A stretch of DNA of 45,771 nt, taken from Candidatus Firestoneibacteriota bacterium. Lineage in GTDB: Bacteria > Oederibacteriota > D2-FULL-39-29. How positions within the stretch are numbered: the first letter of the stretch is position 1; each line of letters starts with the position of its first letter. Of the stretch, positions 32,762 to 41,806 are shown in pieces. The notes under the pieces were generated by a model that was not told the origin of the DNA, did no database searches, and was given only the letters and a program-made list of their open reading frames with translations. The stretch lies in contig CAIYPD010000009.1 in NCBI GenBank assembly GCA_903928075.1, positions 1 through 45,771 of the forward strand. Direction: 5' to 3'. Made by a program: the position numbers and the translations under genes.

Positions 32762-33316
32762 TTAAATTATTACTGCAAGGAATTTTGCCGGCGCACCGTT
32801 CAAAGCCACCATGGCATGCTTGCTCGCTGAATCGAAGAATAAAGAATCCCCGCGGTTCAAAGTTATTTCATGTCCGTCAAGCAGGACATTAAGAGTTCCT
32901 TCCAGCACATAGGTAAATTCCTGTCCCGGGTGGCTGTTTAAATGAACTTTTTGTTTGCCGGGCCCTTGATCAGCATTTACCAGAAATATCTCTGCTTTTT
33001 TATGGATAAAGTTGTAAGCAAGGTCCTGATAGGAATAAATCTTACTGCGATCTACGGTGGGCCCTTTACCTGCACGCACAAGGGAGTACAGGCGCATTCT
33101 TGGTTCTTCTCCTGTCAGAAGCGCTGTCAACTCGACCTTGTATTTTTGAGCTACTTCGTAAAGAAAGCTCACCGGGATATCGGTCTTGCCGCTTTCATAT
33201 TTTTTATACTCGGCTGCCGGTATCTTGAGTTCCGTAGCAACGGCTTCAGGTGTAAGTCCTACTATCTCCCGCAGGTCTTTGATACGCATAGCTATTTGCT
33301 TTAACTCTTTGGACAT
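32762..33316 (-). CDS. XRE-family regulator with C-terminal cupin domain
   Basis: A 184-residue protein: an XRE helix-turn-helix at about 8-65 (IKDLREIVGLTPEAVATEL, then YKKYESGKTDIP), a linker, and a cupin barrel at about 110-180 (HSHPG-like HLNSHPGQEFTYVLEGTL, then GDSLFFDSASKHA). The cupin probably senses a small ligand, perhaps the substrate or product of the downstream synthetase. It is the first gene of the two-gene operon on the reverse strand. GGAGGT precedes the start. Confidence 0.88.
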   Translation of the reverse strand: MSKELKQIAMRIKDLREIVGLTPEAVATELKIPAAEYKKYESGKTDIPVSFLYEVAQKYKVELTALLTGEEPRMRLYSLVRAGKGPTVDRSKIYSYQDLAYNFIHKKAEIFLVNADQGPGKQKVHLNSHPGQEFTYVLEGTLNVLLDGHEITLNRGDSLFFDSASKHAMVALNGAPAKFLAVII

Positions 33317-33487
33317 ATAACCTCCGCTTTATAACGGCATGTTCTGTATTTTACAGTAAAAATATTAATAAGGGAAGTTAGTTTTAATATGTTCTTAAAT
33401 TGAATAAATAAGAAAAATCCCGGTCTGTCCGGCCTGGGATTACCTGTTTACATTAAAAAGCAAGTCCGGATAATCTGCGGTTTTTTA

Positions 33488-33516
33488 TTGAACAACAACT
33501 TTTTTGTCTTTATAAT
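33488..33516 (+). promoter_or_regulatory. Promoter of the serine hydrolase gene, apparently leaderless
   Basis: TTGAAC (33488-33493), a 17-bp spacer and TATAAT (33511-33516). The ATG is at 33524, where transcription should start, and there is no Shine-Dalgarno site. A half-terminator relic (TCTGCGG-TTTTTT) just upstream looks like the tail of a tRNA-Asn-end module. Confidence 0.7.
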
Positions 33517-33523
33517 GTAAAAT

Positions 33524-34582
33524 ATGAATAAAGCATTATCTGAACAATTGCAGGACCGCTTGAATAACTGGCAAAGCCTAAACCTTTCTATAGGAGCTAA
33601 TGTAACCATAGAAGATAATAAAATCGGGGTTATTAACCTGTCCAGCGGGTATTCGGATCTTAAAAAAGAAAATAGTATGCCAGTTAACAGCAAAATGTAT
33701 ATTTATAGCATTACCAAAACATTTACTGCAATTCGTATTCTTCAGCTCGTTGAGCAGTCTGCAGTTAATTTAGATGAGCCGATAAGCAAATATATTCCTG
33801 CTTTACCTTTTCCCAAGGAGGTGACAATAAGAAGGCTATTGAATCATACTGCGGGGATTCCAAATTATACGGAAGTTAAAGATTATTTAAGTTCTGTGAA
33901 AGAAAAGCCGGCAGAGCCGTGGTCTGATGAATATGTTATATCAAGGTTCTGCTCCGGCAAATTAGATTTTGCGCCGGGGACAGATTGGAACTATTCTAAT
34001 ACCGGCTATCTGCTATTAAAGATACTCATAGAGCAAATAACTTCCGATAGTTATTCTAATAATATAAATAATGGCATCATAATGCCCCTGAAACTTAAAA
34101 ATACATATGTCGTAGAACAGTTTCGCAGAGCGGCTCTGCTTCCGGGCTTTTGCGAATACCTGAATGCTGAAAACAGAATTGAAGACATTTCTAATATTTA
34201 TAACCCGCTATGGTGTAAAACCGGTGTTTTGGTCTCTACCACAAATGAAATCAGCAATTTGTATCAAAATTTGTTTTCGGGGACTCTATTAAAGCCTTCC
34301 TCTCTTTCAAAAATGTTGAATTGTGTTTTTGTAAAAAAAGAGGAAACGGAAGGTTTTTTCAAAAAACCGGGATATGGTTTGGGGTTAATGATTGACCCTG
34401 AATGGGGTTTTGGAGGCCTATTCGGCCATGGCGGGGATGGTCCCGGTTATAATACCTGGGCAATGTATTTGCCGGAGCCAAAAGGTCGAAAGCTCAGCAT
34501 AGTAATTTTCTGTAATAGAAATATTAAGAGACACCCTTTCGATCTGGCCACGAACCTTTTTGATTCAATAACCAATTATTAA
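33524..34582 (+). CDS. Serine beta-lactamase-like hydrolase (class C / D-alanyl peptidase family)
   Basis: A 352-residue enzyme with the three motifs of the family: Ser62-x-x-Lys65 in YSITKTFT, YSN in WNYSNTGY and HGG in FGHGGDGPGY. LLNHTAGIPNY after the first motif is also typical. There is no signal peptide, so it is probably cytoplasmic, which argues against a periplasmic antibiotic-resistance role. Esterase or aminopeptidase activity is more likely. The mRNA seems leaderless. Confidence 0.85.
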   Translation: MNKALSEQLQDRLNNWQSLNLSIGANVTIEDNKIGVINLSSGYSDLKKENSMPVNSKMYIYSITKTFTAIRILQLVEQSAVNLDEPISKYIPALPFPKEVTIRRLLNHTAGIPNYTEVKDYLSSVKEKPAEPWSDEYVISRFCSGKLDFAPGTDWNYSNTGYLLLKILIEQITSDSYSNNINNGIIMPLKLKNTYVVEQFRRAALLPGFCEYLNAENRIEDISNIYNPLWCKTGVLVSTTNEISNLYQNLFSGTLLKPSSLSKMLNCVFVKKEETEGFFKKPGYGLGLMIDPEWGFGGLFGHGGDGPGYNTWAMYLPEPKGRKLSIVIFCNRNIKRHPFDLATNLFDSITNY

Positions 34583-34732
34583 AGTAGTTTTATCATTTTA
34601 TACTTGCGGCGTTTTCAATCGGGGCGCAGGCATAAAGAACTTAACCGATAGGATTTAGGAGATTATTTATTTTACAAGAAATATGAAGTTTGTTATAATT
34701 TACTATATACTTGAGGGTATGGAGGAATATAT

Positions 34733-35365
34733 ATGAACGGGCCGTCTCCGCACGAAATACATCCCATGCAAGGTTTTCCCAGAGTTTGTTTTATTAAAAA
34801 CACCGTCAAGAATCCTAATATAATCATAGGAGACTATACTTATTATGATGACCCTGCAAACTCAGAAGACTTTGAAAGAAATGTTCTTTATCATTACCCT
34901 TTTCTCGGAGATAAACTGATAATAGGCAAGTTCTGCGCGCTTGCGACCGGCGTGAAGTTTATCATGAACGGCGCATTTCATAAAATGAGCGGGATTTCAG
35001 CCTATCCTTTCTCTATCTTTGGCAACGGCTGGGAAAAAATTATACCCAAAAAAGGCGAACTGCCCTATAAAGGTGATACGGTTGTCGGCAATGATGTTTG
35101 GATAGGTTATGAAGCCCTGATAATGGCCGGAGTAAAAATCGGCGATGGGGCGATAATCGGCGCAAAAGCGCTGGTAACAAAAGATGTTCCGCCTTATGCC
35201 GTAGCCGGCGGGAATCCTGCTAAAGTCATAAAAATGAGATTTAAAGAGAAGGAAGTTGAAAGGCTTCTTAAGCTAAAATGGTGGGACTGGAAAGTAGAAA
35301 AAATATCAGAGAATCTGAAAATAATAACTTCCGGAGATATAAAAGCGCTGGAAGCAATAAAGTAA
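34733..35365 (+). CDS. CatB/Vat-type hexapeptide-repeat acetyltransferase
   Basis: A 210-residue left-handed beta-helix acetyltransferase. The N-terminal MQGFPRVCFIKN and YTYYDDP, the KLIIGKFCALATGVKFIMNGA block, the hexapeptide run VVGNDVWIGYEALIMAGV and the PYAVAGGNPAKVI end are those of the xenobiotic acetyltransferase (streptogramin/chloramphenicol) group. In this group the catalytic His lies in a loop like NGAFHKMSG. The natural substrate may not be an antibiotic; many chromosomal homologues are uncharacterised. TATGGAGGA precedes the ATG and a TATAAT lies about 35 bp further up. Confidence 0.87.
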   Translation: MNGPSPHEIHPMQGFPRVCFIKNTVKNPNIIIGDYTYYDDPANSEDFERNVLYHYPFLGDKLIIGKFCALATGVKFIMNGAFHKMSGISAYPFSIFGNGWEKIIPKKGELPYKGDTVVGNDVWIGYEALIMAGVKIGDGAIIGAKALVTKDVPPYAVAGGNPAKVIKMRFKEKEVERLLKLKWWDWKVEKISENLKIITSGDIKALEAIK

Positions 35366-35397
35366 CGCTACCCTGTCAGCCTATCCGTTCTTTTTGA

Positions 35398-35426
35398 TTG
35401 AAAAACACCATCCGGGATTCTATAAT
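35398..35426 (+). promoter_or_regulatory. Promoter of the nucleoside phosphorylase gene, apparently leaderless
   Basis: TTGAAA (35398-35403), a 17-bp spacer and TATAAT (35421-35426). The ATG at 35435 is 9 bp after the -10 box, at the expected transcription start, and no ribosome site is present. It is the second gene of this type in the region. Confidence 0.7.
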
Positions 35427-35434
35427 CAACCATA

Positions 35435-36199
35435 ATGAAAAAACAAAAATATCCTATTTTAGAATATGATAATTCAAAGACCGCCCTCATTAATCCGGAT
35501 TCTTTCTATAAAAAAGGAGAACTTCCGCAGTATTGTGTTATTTGTTTTTTTAAAGATGTTTTAACGAAATTAAGACGAACGGGAGAAGCGAAATATACCG
35601 GGTACTTATCAAGCGAAATGGGCAAGCAGCCAATCCTGAAAATGGTGAAGAACGGTAAAAGTTTTGTGGTTTTCCAGTCGGCAGTCGGAGCCCCTTTAGC
35701 AGCAGGTTTTCTTGAGGAGCTGATTGCAAAAGGCTGTAAAAATATAATTGCCTGCGGAGGCGCCGGAGCACTGAGCAAAGAAATAACTGTCGGCAAGATA
35801 ATAGTCCCGACTTCTGCCGTAAGGGATGAAGGAACCTCTTATCATTATCTTCCTCCGGGCAGAGAGGTTAGCGCGAGCAAAAAAGGCGTTACAGCTATTA
35901 TTAAAGTGCTGAAAAAATACAAGTTTAAGCATATAGCCGGAAAAACCTGGACTACGGACGGTTTTTACAGGGAAACTTTATCAAAAATAAAAGCCCGGAA
36001 AAAAGCAGGTTGCATAACCGTAGAAATGGAAGCCGCCGCTTTTTTTGCAGTGGCAAAGTATAGAAAGGTCACTTTTGCGCAGTTGCTCTATGCCGGCGAT
36101 GACTGTAGCGGCTATAAATGGGATTCGAGAAAGTGGAATAGACATTCTATAAGAGAAAAAATATTCCGGCTGGCGTGTGAGGCCTGTCTTTCTTTATAA
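35435..36199 (+). CDS. Nucleoside phosphorylase-family protein
   Basis: A 254-residue member of the PNP/UDP phosphorylase superfamily, which splits nucleosides with phosphate. Visible hallmarks are the phosphate-site region AVGAPLAAGFLEELIAKG, the CGGAGALS turn, the IIVPTSAVRDEGTSYHY segment and the purine/ribose contact TVEMEAAAFFAVA. The usual N-terminal phosphate loop is less clear, so substrate class is uncertain; uridine-type enzymes have similar DEGTS and EMEA motifs. It begins directly at its promoter. Confidence 0.85.
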   Translation: MKKQKYPILEYDNSKTALINPDSFYKKGELPQYCVICFFKDVLTKLRRTGEAKYTGYLSSEMGKQPILKMVKNGKSFVVFQSAVGAPLAAGFLEELIAKGCKNIIACGGAGALSKEITVGKIIVPTSAVRDEGTSYHYLPPGREVSASKKGVTAIIKVLKKYKFKHIAGKTWTTDGFYRETLSKIKARKKAGCITVEMEAAAFFAVAKYRKVTFAQLLYAGDDCSGYKWDSRKWNRHSIREKIFRLACEACLSL

Positions 36200-36248
36200 A
36201 AACCAACTAAAAAATCAAGTAAATTGTAAAAGCAGATAAAAAGGTACG

Positions 36249-37856
36249 GTGATTCCTATGGAAAAGAAATTTCAGGAATTTATAAAAAATTATGAAGATA
36301 AAATAATTCCTTTAAGAAAAAGCGTTTGTCTTGCGTATTTTGAAGCTTCGGTCACGGGTAAGCCGGAGCTATATAAAAAAGCGGCGGATTATGAGATACA
36401 GTTATCTAAAATATTCTCCAATAAAAATGATTTTGCCTTTATTAAAGCAGTCAAAGATGGCGGGGAGATAAAGGAGGCCTTGCTTAAGAGGCAACTGGAT
36501 ATTTTATATTTTTCGTACCTTGGTTATCAGGTCGACGAAACCAGGCTGGAAACTATAATTAAGAAAGAAACGGAGGTTGCGCAAAAATATTCGACCTTTA
36601 GAGCAGAATATAAAGGAAAAAAGATTACGGATAACGAAATTAATAAAATACTCAGGGAATCGACAAACTCAGCAGATTTGGAAGAAGTATGGCGGGCTCA
36701 TAAAAAGATAGGAAATATCGTGGCGGCAGAGGTAAAGGAACTTGTCGGATTGAGGAATGAAATAGCAGGCAGTCTTGGTTTTAAAAATTATTATGAGATG
36801 CAGTTGTTACTTAGCGAACAGGAACCTTTGGAAATAGAAAGGCTCTTTGATGAATTAGATACTCTTACGGGCGATATTTTTATAAAAGAGAAAAAGGAGA
36901 TAGACAGATTTTTGTCTGTAAAGCACGGGGTTCCTGAGCAGGAGCTGAAACCCTGGCATTACGGGGACAGGTATTTCCAGGAGGCGCCTGAAATATTCAA
37001 ACTCGATTTAAGTAAATATTTTAAAACCGCGGATCCGGTCAAAATCACAATAGAATTCTTTGAAAGGCTGGGCTTGCCTATAAAAGATATGGTTTTAAAA
37101 AGCGATCTTTATGAAAAACCCGGAAAAAACCAGCATGCTTTTTGTATTGATATTGATAAAGAAGGGGATATCCGGGTCTTATGCAATGTGAAGCCGGATT
37201 TTTATTGGATGAATACCTTAATGCACGAATATGGCCATGCTGTTTATGATAAAAACATAGCAGGAGAACTTCCGTATATTCTAAGGAGTCCTGCCCATAC
37301 CTTTGTAACGGAGGCGGTGGCAATGTTTTTTGGCCGGCTGGCTTCAAATCCAAAGTGGCTCAAAGAAGTTATGAAAATATCGGAAGAAGAAGAGAAACGG
37401 ATAAAACCCGCATGCTTTAATCATTTAAAATTGAACCAGCTGGTGTTTTGCCGCTGGGTCCAGGTAATGTTCCGGTTTGAAAAAGCTCTGTACGAGGATC
37501 CAAAACAGGATTTGAACGGCTTATGGTGGAAGCTGGTGGAAAAATACCAGTTAATAAAAAAGCCCGGGGGCAGGAATGAGCCGGACTGGGCCTCCAAGAT
37601 ACATATTGCCACCTCTCCCTGTTATTATCATAATTACCAGCTGGGGGAGCTATTTGCTTCGCAGATACTGCATTATGTTACGGGGAATAATAATTTTGGA
37701 GAAAAAAGTTTTTGCGGAGATACCCGGCTCGGAGAGTATTTAAAAGAGAATATTTTTAAACCCGGCGCCGGATATAACTGGAGCGAATTAGCGGAGAAAG
37801 CAACAAAGGAAAAACTATCTCCAAAATATTATGCGAAACAATTTGTTGATAAGTAG
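36249..37856 (+). CDS. Zinc peptidase of the M2/M3 type (peptidyl-dipeptidase/oligopeptidase-like)
   Basis: A 535-residue, mostly helical protein with zinc motif HEYGH (in MNTLMHEYGHAVYD) and FVTEAVAMFFGRL about 28 residues later supplying the third ligand. A helical N-terminal half forming the lid, and a C-terminal HIATSPCYYHNYQLGELFA segment, are as in M2 (ACE-like) and M3 families. There is no signal peptide, so it probably trims peptides in the cytoplasm. A GTG at 36249 has AAGG at good spacing; an ATG three codons on is the alternative. Confidence 0.82.
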   Translation: MIPMEKKFQEFIKNYEDKIIPLRKSVCLAYFEASVTGKPELYKKAADYEIQLSKIFSNKNDFAFIKAVKDGGEIKEALLKRQLDILYFSYLGYQVDETRLETIIKKETEVAQKYSTFRAEYKGKKITDNEINKILRESTNSADLEEVWRAHKKIGNIVAAEVKELVGLRNEIAGSLGFKNYYEMQLLLSEQEPLEIERLFDELDTLTGDIFIKEKKEIDRFLSVKHGVPEQELKPWHYGDRYFQEAPEIFKLDLSKYFKTADPVKITIEFFERLGLPIKDMVLKSDLYEKPGKNQHAFCIDIDKEGDIRVLCNVKPDFYWMNTLMHEYGHAVYDKNIAGELPYILRSPAHTFVTEAVAMFFGRLASNPKWLKEVMKISEEEEKRIKPACFNHLKLNQLVFCRWVQVMFRFEKALYEDPKQDLNGLWWKLVEKYQLIKKPGGRNEPDWASKIHIATSPCYYHNYQLGELFASQILHYVTGNNNFGEKSFCGDTRLGEYLKENIFKPGAGYNWSELAEKATKEKLSPKYYAKQFVDK

Positions 37857-37922
37857 GGACGGGAATATTTTGCGGGTTAAAAAGCTCGAGGTAAATGAAT
37901 GTCCGCAGGTCAGGAATTGTTT

Positions 37923-38282
37923 TTACTTCTTTTTTTGTTTTGGCGGCAAAGCAGCCGCATAAGCCAGAGAAAGTCTAAGTAATCCGCTAAACTCCTTTTT
38001 ATTCCTATAGATGATTTCAGGTATAACCAGATACTCCTTCATTACACGGCCGGGCATAGGCGAAAAGCTGCCGGTCTCTTTATGTTTTTTTAGTATTTCC
38101 GGTATTTTATCCCGGGAAAATCTCAGGAATAGGTTATTTCCAAAAGTGCCGATAAACATATTCCCGTTTATAAAATATACAGGAAAGCCAAACATCTTTT
38201 TTGGTTCAGCAACCACATCTTTCATTGTTTCGTGAAGAAAGTTAACAAGTTCAGGGGGAGTTTTCTGCCATTTCTGCTTCAT
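37923..38282 (-). CDS. TfoX N-terminal-domain protein
   Basis: A 119-residue protein matching the TfoX N-terminal domain: VAEPKKMFGFPVYFINGNMFIGTFGNNLFLRF. The competence regulator TfoX/Sxy has this domain plus a C-terminal one. Stand-alone N-domain proteins like this are widespread and their role is unknown. It is on the reverse strand, convergent with the peptidase gene, and its start abuts a dispersed repeat. Confidence 0.8.
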   Translation of the reverse strand: MKQKWQKTPPELVNFLHETMKDVVAEPKKMFGFPVYFINGNMFIGTFGNNLFLRFSRDKIPEILKKHKETGSFSPMPGRVMKEYLVIPEIIYRNKKEFSGLLRLSLAYAAALPPKQKKK

Positions 38283-38296
38283 AATTTCTCCATTTC

Positions 38297-38402
38297 CTCA
38301 GCTTCTCCGCCACAAAGCGTTGGCGGATTTCGCTATGCTCAACTTCTCATAATTCATCTTTTTTTTCTTCTATCTATTTTCTATTGTTCCATTGCTCTAC
38401 CC
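38297..38402. repeat. About 105-bp dispersed repeat, inverted copy of 45671-45771
   Basis: Read on the reverse strand this begins TAGAGCAATGGAACAATAG, continues through AAGATGAATTATGAGAAG and TTGAGCATAGCGAAATCCGC, and ends GCTTTGTGGCGGAGAAGCTG. The same order, with few changes, is found on the forward strand at the right edge of the window. Confidence 0.85.
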
Positions 38403-38569
38403 CGGGAGGAGAGTATGGCTGAGGGTCATTGGCTTTGGTTTTCGCTCACGAGGATATTATCATAGAAAATATAAAATAACAATATGACCTCCATCATAAG
38501 AAAAAACCGGAAGACTGATATAATGAACACAATAAAATGATGCGCAAAGCAGAAAAAGGAGAAAGGAAA

Positions 38570-38758
38570 ATGGCTAATATTGTTCAGATAAATGAAGCAA
38601 CATGTACCGGCTGTAAGAATTGTGTTAATTTGTGCCCCCGGGAGATACTCTACATAGATGAAGCAACCGGGAAATGCAAGGTAACAGACGAAACGAAGTG
38701 CGACAGGATGAAGGGATGCGAGAGAGTTTGTAAAAGTAAATCAATAAAAATAATCTAA
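38570..38758 (+). CDS. Small ferredoxin-like iron-sulfur protein
   Basis: A 62-residue protein from ATG 38570 (AAAGGAGAAAGG upstream); an earlier in-frame ATG lacks a good site. One classical 4Fe-4S motif, CTGCKNCVNLCP, is present. The second is non-standard (CDRMKGCERVC), with C-x5-C-x3-C spacing, so a second cluster may be altered or absent. Likely an electron carrier. A MITE is inserted exactly after its stop codon. Confidence 0.8.
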   Translation: MANIVQINEATCTGCKNCVNLCPREILYIDEATGKCKVTDETKCDRMKGCERVCKSKSIKII

Positions 38759-38937
38759 CAGGCTGCTGAAAAACCGAAAAAAAGGACATTAAGTCCGTCT
38801 TTTAGGCGAGATCTCACCATTCGATTATCGAATGGTGGACAGCCTGTTACCCCCCCCCATTTGATCTCAAATAGCGGGTAAAATGATCAGAATTGCAGCT
38901 GAAAAAGTCTTAAAAAGAGTTTTCAGCAACCTGCTAA
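38755..38937. mobile_element. MITE with CAGGCTGCTGAAAAAC ends and CTAA target duplication (IS5-like)
   Basis: Terminal inverted repeats CAGGCTGCTGAAAAAC (from 38759) and its near-inverse GTTTTCAGCAACCTG (38919-38933) bound a 175-bp element with no gene. CTAA flanks both sides (38755-38758 and 38934-38937), a 4-bp duplication of the YTAR type used by IS5-family elements. Inside are an 11-bp perfect palindrome (CACCATTCGAT, inverse at 38827-38837) and a run of nine Cs. The left duplication contains the ferredoxin stop codon, so the gene is intact. The remaining part of the gap to 39150 shows only AT-rich sequence. Confidence 0.8.
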
Positions 38938-39150
38938 AATGTAAACGAATACGCCACCGGATATATTCCTACCATGATAAGTTTTTTTTCCTGTAAAAGG
39001 TATTTGTTGTAAGCTGTTACATAATTCCCTTAAAAAATAAAGCAGCTTAAAATATTTACAATAATACGGTTTTCTGTTAGTATATACAGGTTCGTAGTAT
39101 TGTAGGCATTGCCGGAAAATACCGTAAAAGTGCAAAAGGAGAATCTTCTA

Positions 39151-39774
39151 ATGTTCAACTTCCTGCCCAAAGAATTCAATTTTTTCGACCTTCTGGAAAA
39201 ACAGGTTGGTTTGGCGGCTGACGCTGCAAAAGCTTTTAAAGAAGTGGTTGCAAAAGGGGCGGTTAGCGAAGAAAACATGAAAATATTGCAGGATATTGAA
39301 CACGACGGAGATGATGTTACCCACACAATTCTGGAACAATTAGACAAAACCTTTATTACTCCGATAGACCGTGAAGATATTCACGCACTGGCAAAAGAAC
39401 TGGATGATATCATAGATATGACCTGTACTATTGCAAGCAGGATGAAAATATATAGAGTTGATCATGTTGATAAATACCTCGTTGAATTTGCAAACATCAT
39501 AGAGGAATCGGTGTTGGGTGTTACCCGGGCTGTTAAAGGCATGCGCAATATGAAGAATGTTAAACAGATCTATATGGCCTGCGTGGAAGTGAACCGCCTG
39601 GAAAATGTCGGCGATAGATTGAGAGACTCCGCGCTGAGCGACCTTTTTGATAATCAGAAAGACCCTATAGAGATAATAAAATGGAAAGAAATTTATCAAG
39701 AAGCAGAAACTGTTCTGGATATCTGCGAAGATGTTACCAATGTTGTAGAATCTATCGTCGTAAAGAATGCATAG
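39151..39774 (+). CDS. DUF47/PhoU-like phosphate transport accessory protein
   Basis: A 207-residue helical protein from ATG 39151 (AAAGGAG 9 nt upstream). It has the DUF47 pattern EFNFFDLLEKQVGLA, IEHDGDDVTHTILEQLDKTFITPIDREDI and DDIIDM. These Pit accessory proteins resemble PhoU and are thought to modulate the low-affinity phosphate permease. It lies 3 bp before the permease gene and is certainly cotranscribed. Confidence 0.9.
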   Translation: MFNFLPKEFNFFDLLEKQVGLAADAAKAFKEVVAKGAVSEENMKILQDIEHDGDDVTHTILEQLDKTFITPIDREDIHALAKELDDIIDMTCTIASRMKIYRVDHVDKYLVEFANIIEESVLGVTRAVKGMRNMKNVKQIYMACVEVNRLENVGDRLRDSALSDLFDNQKDPIEIIKWKEIYQEAETVLDICEDVTNVVESIVVKNA

Positions 39775-39777
39775 AAG

Positions 39778-40764
39778 ATGACACCATATATTATTTTCCT
39801 GATAATTCTGGCCTTGACCTTTGATTTCCTGAATGGTTTTCATGATTCTGCAAACTCTATTGCCACGGTCGTATCCACGCGAGTACTTTCCCCTAAATAT
39901 GCGGTCATTTGGGCCGCTTTTTTTAATTTTATTGCTTTTCTTTTCTTTGGCCTCCATGTAGCAAATACTATAGGGAAAGGTATTGTTGACATAAATGTTT
40001 TGGATAAGAATGTTATATTTGGCGCGCTCACGGGTGCTTGCGGCTGGAATATAATTACCTGGTACTTTGGCCTGCCTACCAGCTCTTCGCATTCACTGAT
40101 AGGGGGGCTTATCGGAGCAGCAATTATTAAAGCCGGGCCGGACGCTCTGGTAATGAGCGGAATTTTTAAGACAGTTTTGTTTATTTTTGTTTCGCCGCTT
40201 GTAGGCCTTATTCTGGGTGTGGTTATAGGTTTTATTGTTTACTGGAGTTTCAGGAGAGCGATTCCTTCAAAGGTTGACAATGTTTTCAGAAGGGGTCAGC
40301 TAGTTTCTGCGGCTCTCTACAGCCTCGGTCACGGAGGCAATGACGCCCAGAAAACTATGGGAATAATAGCAGGTTTACTTTTTTCTGTCGGCTGGTTGAA
40401 GGGGGCATTTTATATACCTTTATGGGTTATTATTTCCTGTAACGGCGCTATTGCGCTCGGAACAATGTTTGGCGGCTGGCGGATTGTTAAGACAATGGGG
40501 CAGAAGATATCAAAGCTCAAACCGGTTGATGGTTTTTGCGCGGAAAGCGGGGCCGCCGTTACTTTGTTTATTTCTTCAGCCTTTGGAATCCCCGTAAGCA
40601 CTACGCATACCATAACCGGCGCTATCATGGGCGTGGGTTCTCTCAAACGCATGAGTGCAGTGCGCTGGGGTGTTGCCGGAACGATAATCTGGGCATGGAT
40701 TCTAACAATTCCATGCTCGGCTTTAATTTCCATAGTTGCATATTTGTGCGTCAGTAAATTTTAA
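39778..40764 (+). CDS. pit: PiT-family inorganic phosphate permease
   Basis: A 328-residue polytopic membrane protein with the duplicated PiT signatures: FLNGFHDSANSIATVVSTR in the first half and SLGHGGNDAQKTMGIIAG in the second, plus the paired LPTSSSHSLIGGLIG and IPVSTTHTITGAIMG loops. It transports phosphate or metal-phosphate with protons or sodium. The length is that of compact bacterial members. It follows the DUF47 gene by 3 bp. Confidence 0.93.
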   Translation: MTPYIIFLIILALTFDFLNGFHDSANSIATVVSTRVLSPKYAVIWAAFFNFIAFLFFGLHVANTIGKGIVDINVLDKNVIFGALTGACGWNIITWYFGLPTSSSHSLIGGLIGAAIIKAGPDALVMSGIFKTVLFIFVSPLVGLILGVVIGFIVYWSFRRAIPSKVDNVFRRGQLVSAALYSLGHGGNDAQKTMGIIAGLLFSVGWLKGAFYIPLWVIISCNGAIALGTMFGGWRIVKTMGQKISKLKPVDGFCAESGAAVTLFISSAFGIPVSTTHTITGAIMGVGSLKRMSAVRWGVAGTIIWAWILTIPCSALISIVAYLCVSKF

Positions 40765-40920
40765 AACTCTTTAGAGTAAAACCTTTTGCACTTTTCCGTA
40801 AAAGTGGAATAGCGTTAGTGTCTTATCAAGAGGGTAGAAACAGATATTTGATTTTCATAATTTTGATGATAAGGGGTATAAGTAAGGACATTTTTAAATA
40901 TTAGCAGGGAGGAATAAGCT

Positions 40921-41784
40921 ATGGCAAAATTTCCAAGAACTCAAGTTGGCAGTCAGTCTGTTTCCAGAATGGTGGTCGGGACCAACTGGTTTTTAGGCTG
41001 GAGCCATGCATCGCGCGCTAAGGATAGTTATATTAAGCAAAATGTTGCCGAAAGAAAAAAAATAGCCGATATTCTTGAAGTTTTCTTTAAGGCAGGCGTA
41101 GACACAATAATGGGTCAGATAACCTGCGACCCGCTGGCCGAAGCCATCAAAGAAGCTGAGGACCGTACGGGGGTGAAAGCGATAGTTATGACGACGCCGT
41201 TACTGACCATCTCCCCGGCCGTCCCGATTACCGGCTTTGATATGGACGAAGCCAAAAGAGTACTTGATACTCAGGCCAAGCTCGGAGCCCAAATATGCAT
41301 GCCTCATTCCTGCACAACTGATGCGGTCGTGGATAAATGCACACGGACTATAAGGAAGATGGATTCAATTTGCAAGATGATAAGGGAACGGGGAATGATT
41401 CCCGGGTTAAGCACGCATATGCCGGAAACAATTATTTTTGCCGATGAGTCGGGGCTTGATGTAGAAACCTATATTTCGATATACAATCCCGCAGGCTATC
41501 TTATGCAGGTGGAAGTTGACTGGACTGCAAAAGTAATCAACAACGCCAAGAAGCCGGTGGTAACCATAAAACCCATGGCTGCCGGACAGTTAAGGCCGTT
41601 CCAGGGACTTACTTTTGTCTGGAATACTATTCGCGAATGCGACATGGTTACGCTGGGTACGATGTCGCCGGATGAAGCCTCGGAATGTATAGAACTGTCT
41701 CTTAGCATTCTTGAACACAGGCAGTCCGATGTGCAATTGCAGGAAACCAGGTCTAAGGCTTCTCTAAAGAGCCCGGGCAGATAA
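40921..41784 (+). CDS. Aldo/keto reductase-like TIM-barrel protein of unknown substrate
   Basis: A 287-residue protein with an AKR-like shape. The GSQSVSRMVVGTNWFLGW start, ADILEVFFKAGVDTIMG and the C-terminal CDMVTLGTMSPDEASECIEL resemble the family's barrel start and cofactor end. I do not see a clear catalytic Asp-Tyr-Lys-His tetrad, so it may not be a redox enzyme. TTAGCAGGGAGGAA gives a good ribosome site. It is 22 bp before an aldolase gene, suggesting a joint catabolic role. Confidence 0.6.
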   Translation: MAKFPRTQVGSQSVSRMVVGTNWFLGWSHASRAKDSYIKQNVAERKKIADILEVFFKAGVDTIMGQITCDPLAEAIKEAEDRTGVKAIVMTTPLLTISPAVPITGFDMDEAKRVLDTQAKLGAQICMPHSCTTDAVVDKCTRTIRKMDSICKMIRERGMIPGLSTHMPETIIFADESGLDVETYISIYNPAGYLMQVEVDWTAKVINNAKKPVVTIKPMAAGQLRPFQGLTFVWNTIRECDMVTLGTMSPDEASECIELSLSILEHRQSDVQLQETRSKASLKSPGR

Positions 41785-41806
41785 ATCAAAATATTCCGGA
41801 GGCAAG

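Noticed and set aside
33524-35365. Antibiotic resistance pair (beta-lactamase plus CatB/Vat acetyltransferase)
   Set aside because: The beta-lactamase-like protein has no signal peptide, the acetyltransferase group is mostly uncharacterised, and there is no resistance-island context.
39340-40092. 250-codon reverse-strand frame
   Set aside because: It is antisense to the DUF47 and pit genes, which have clear family motifs and ribosome sites.
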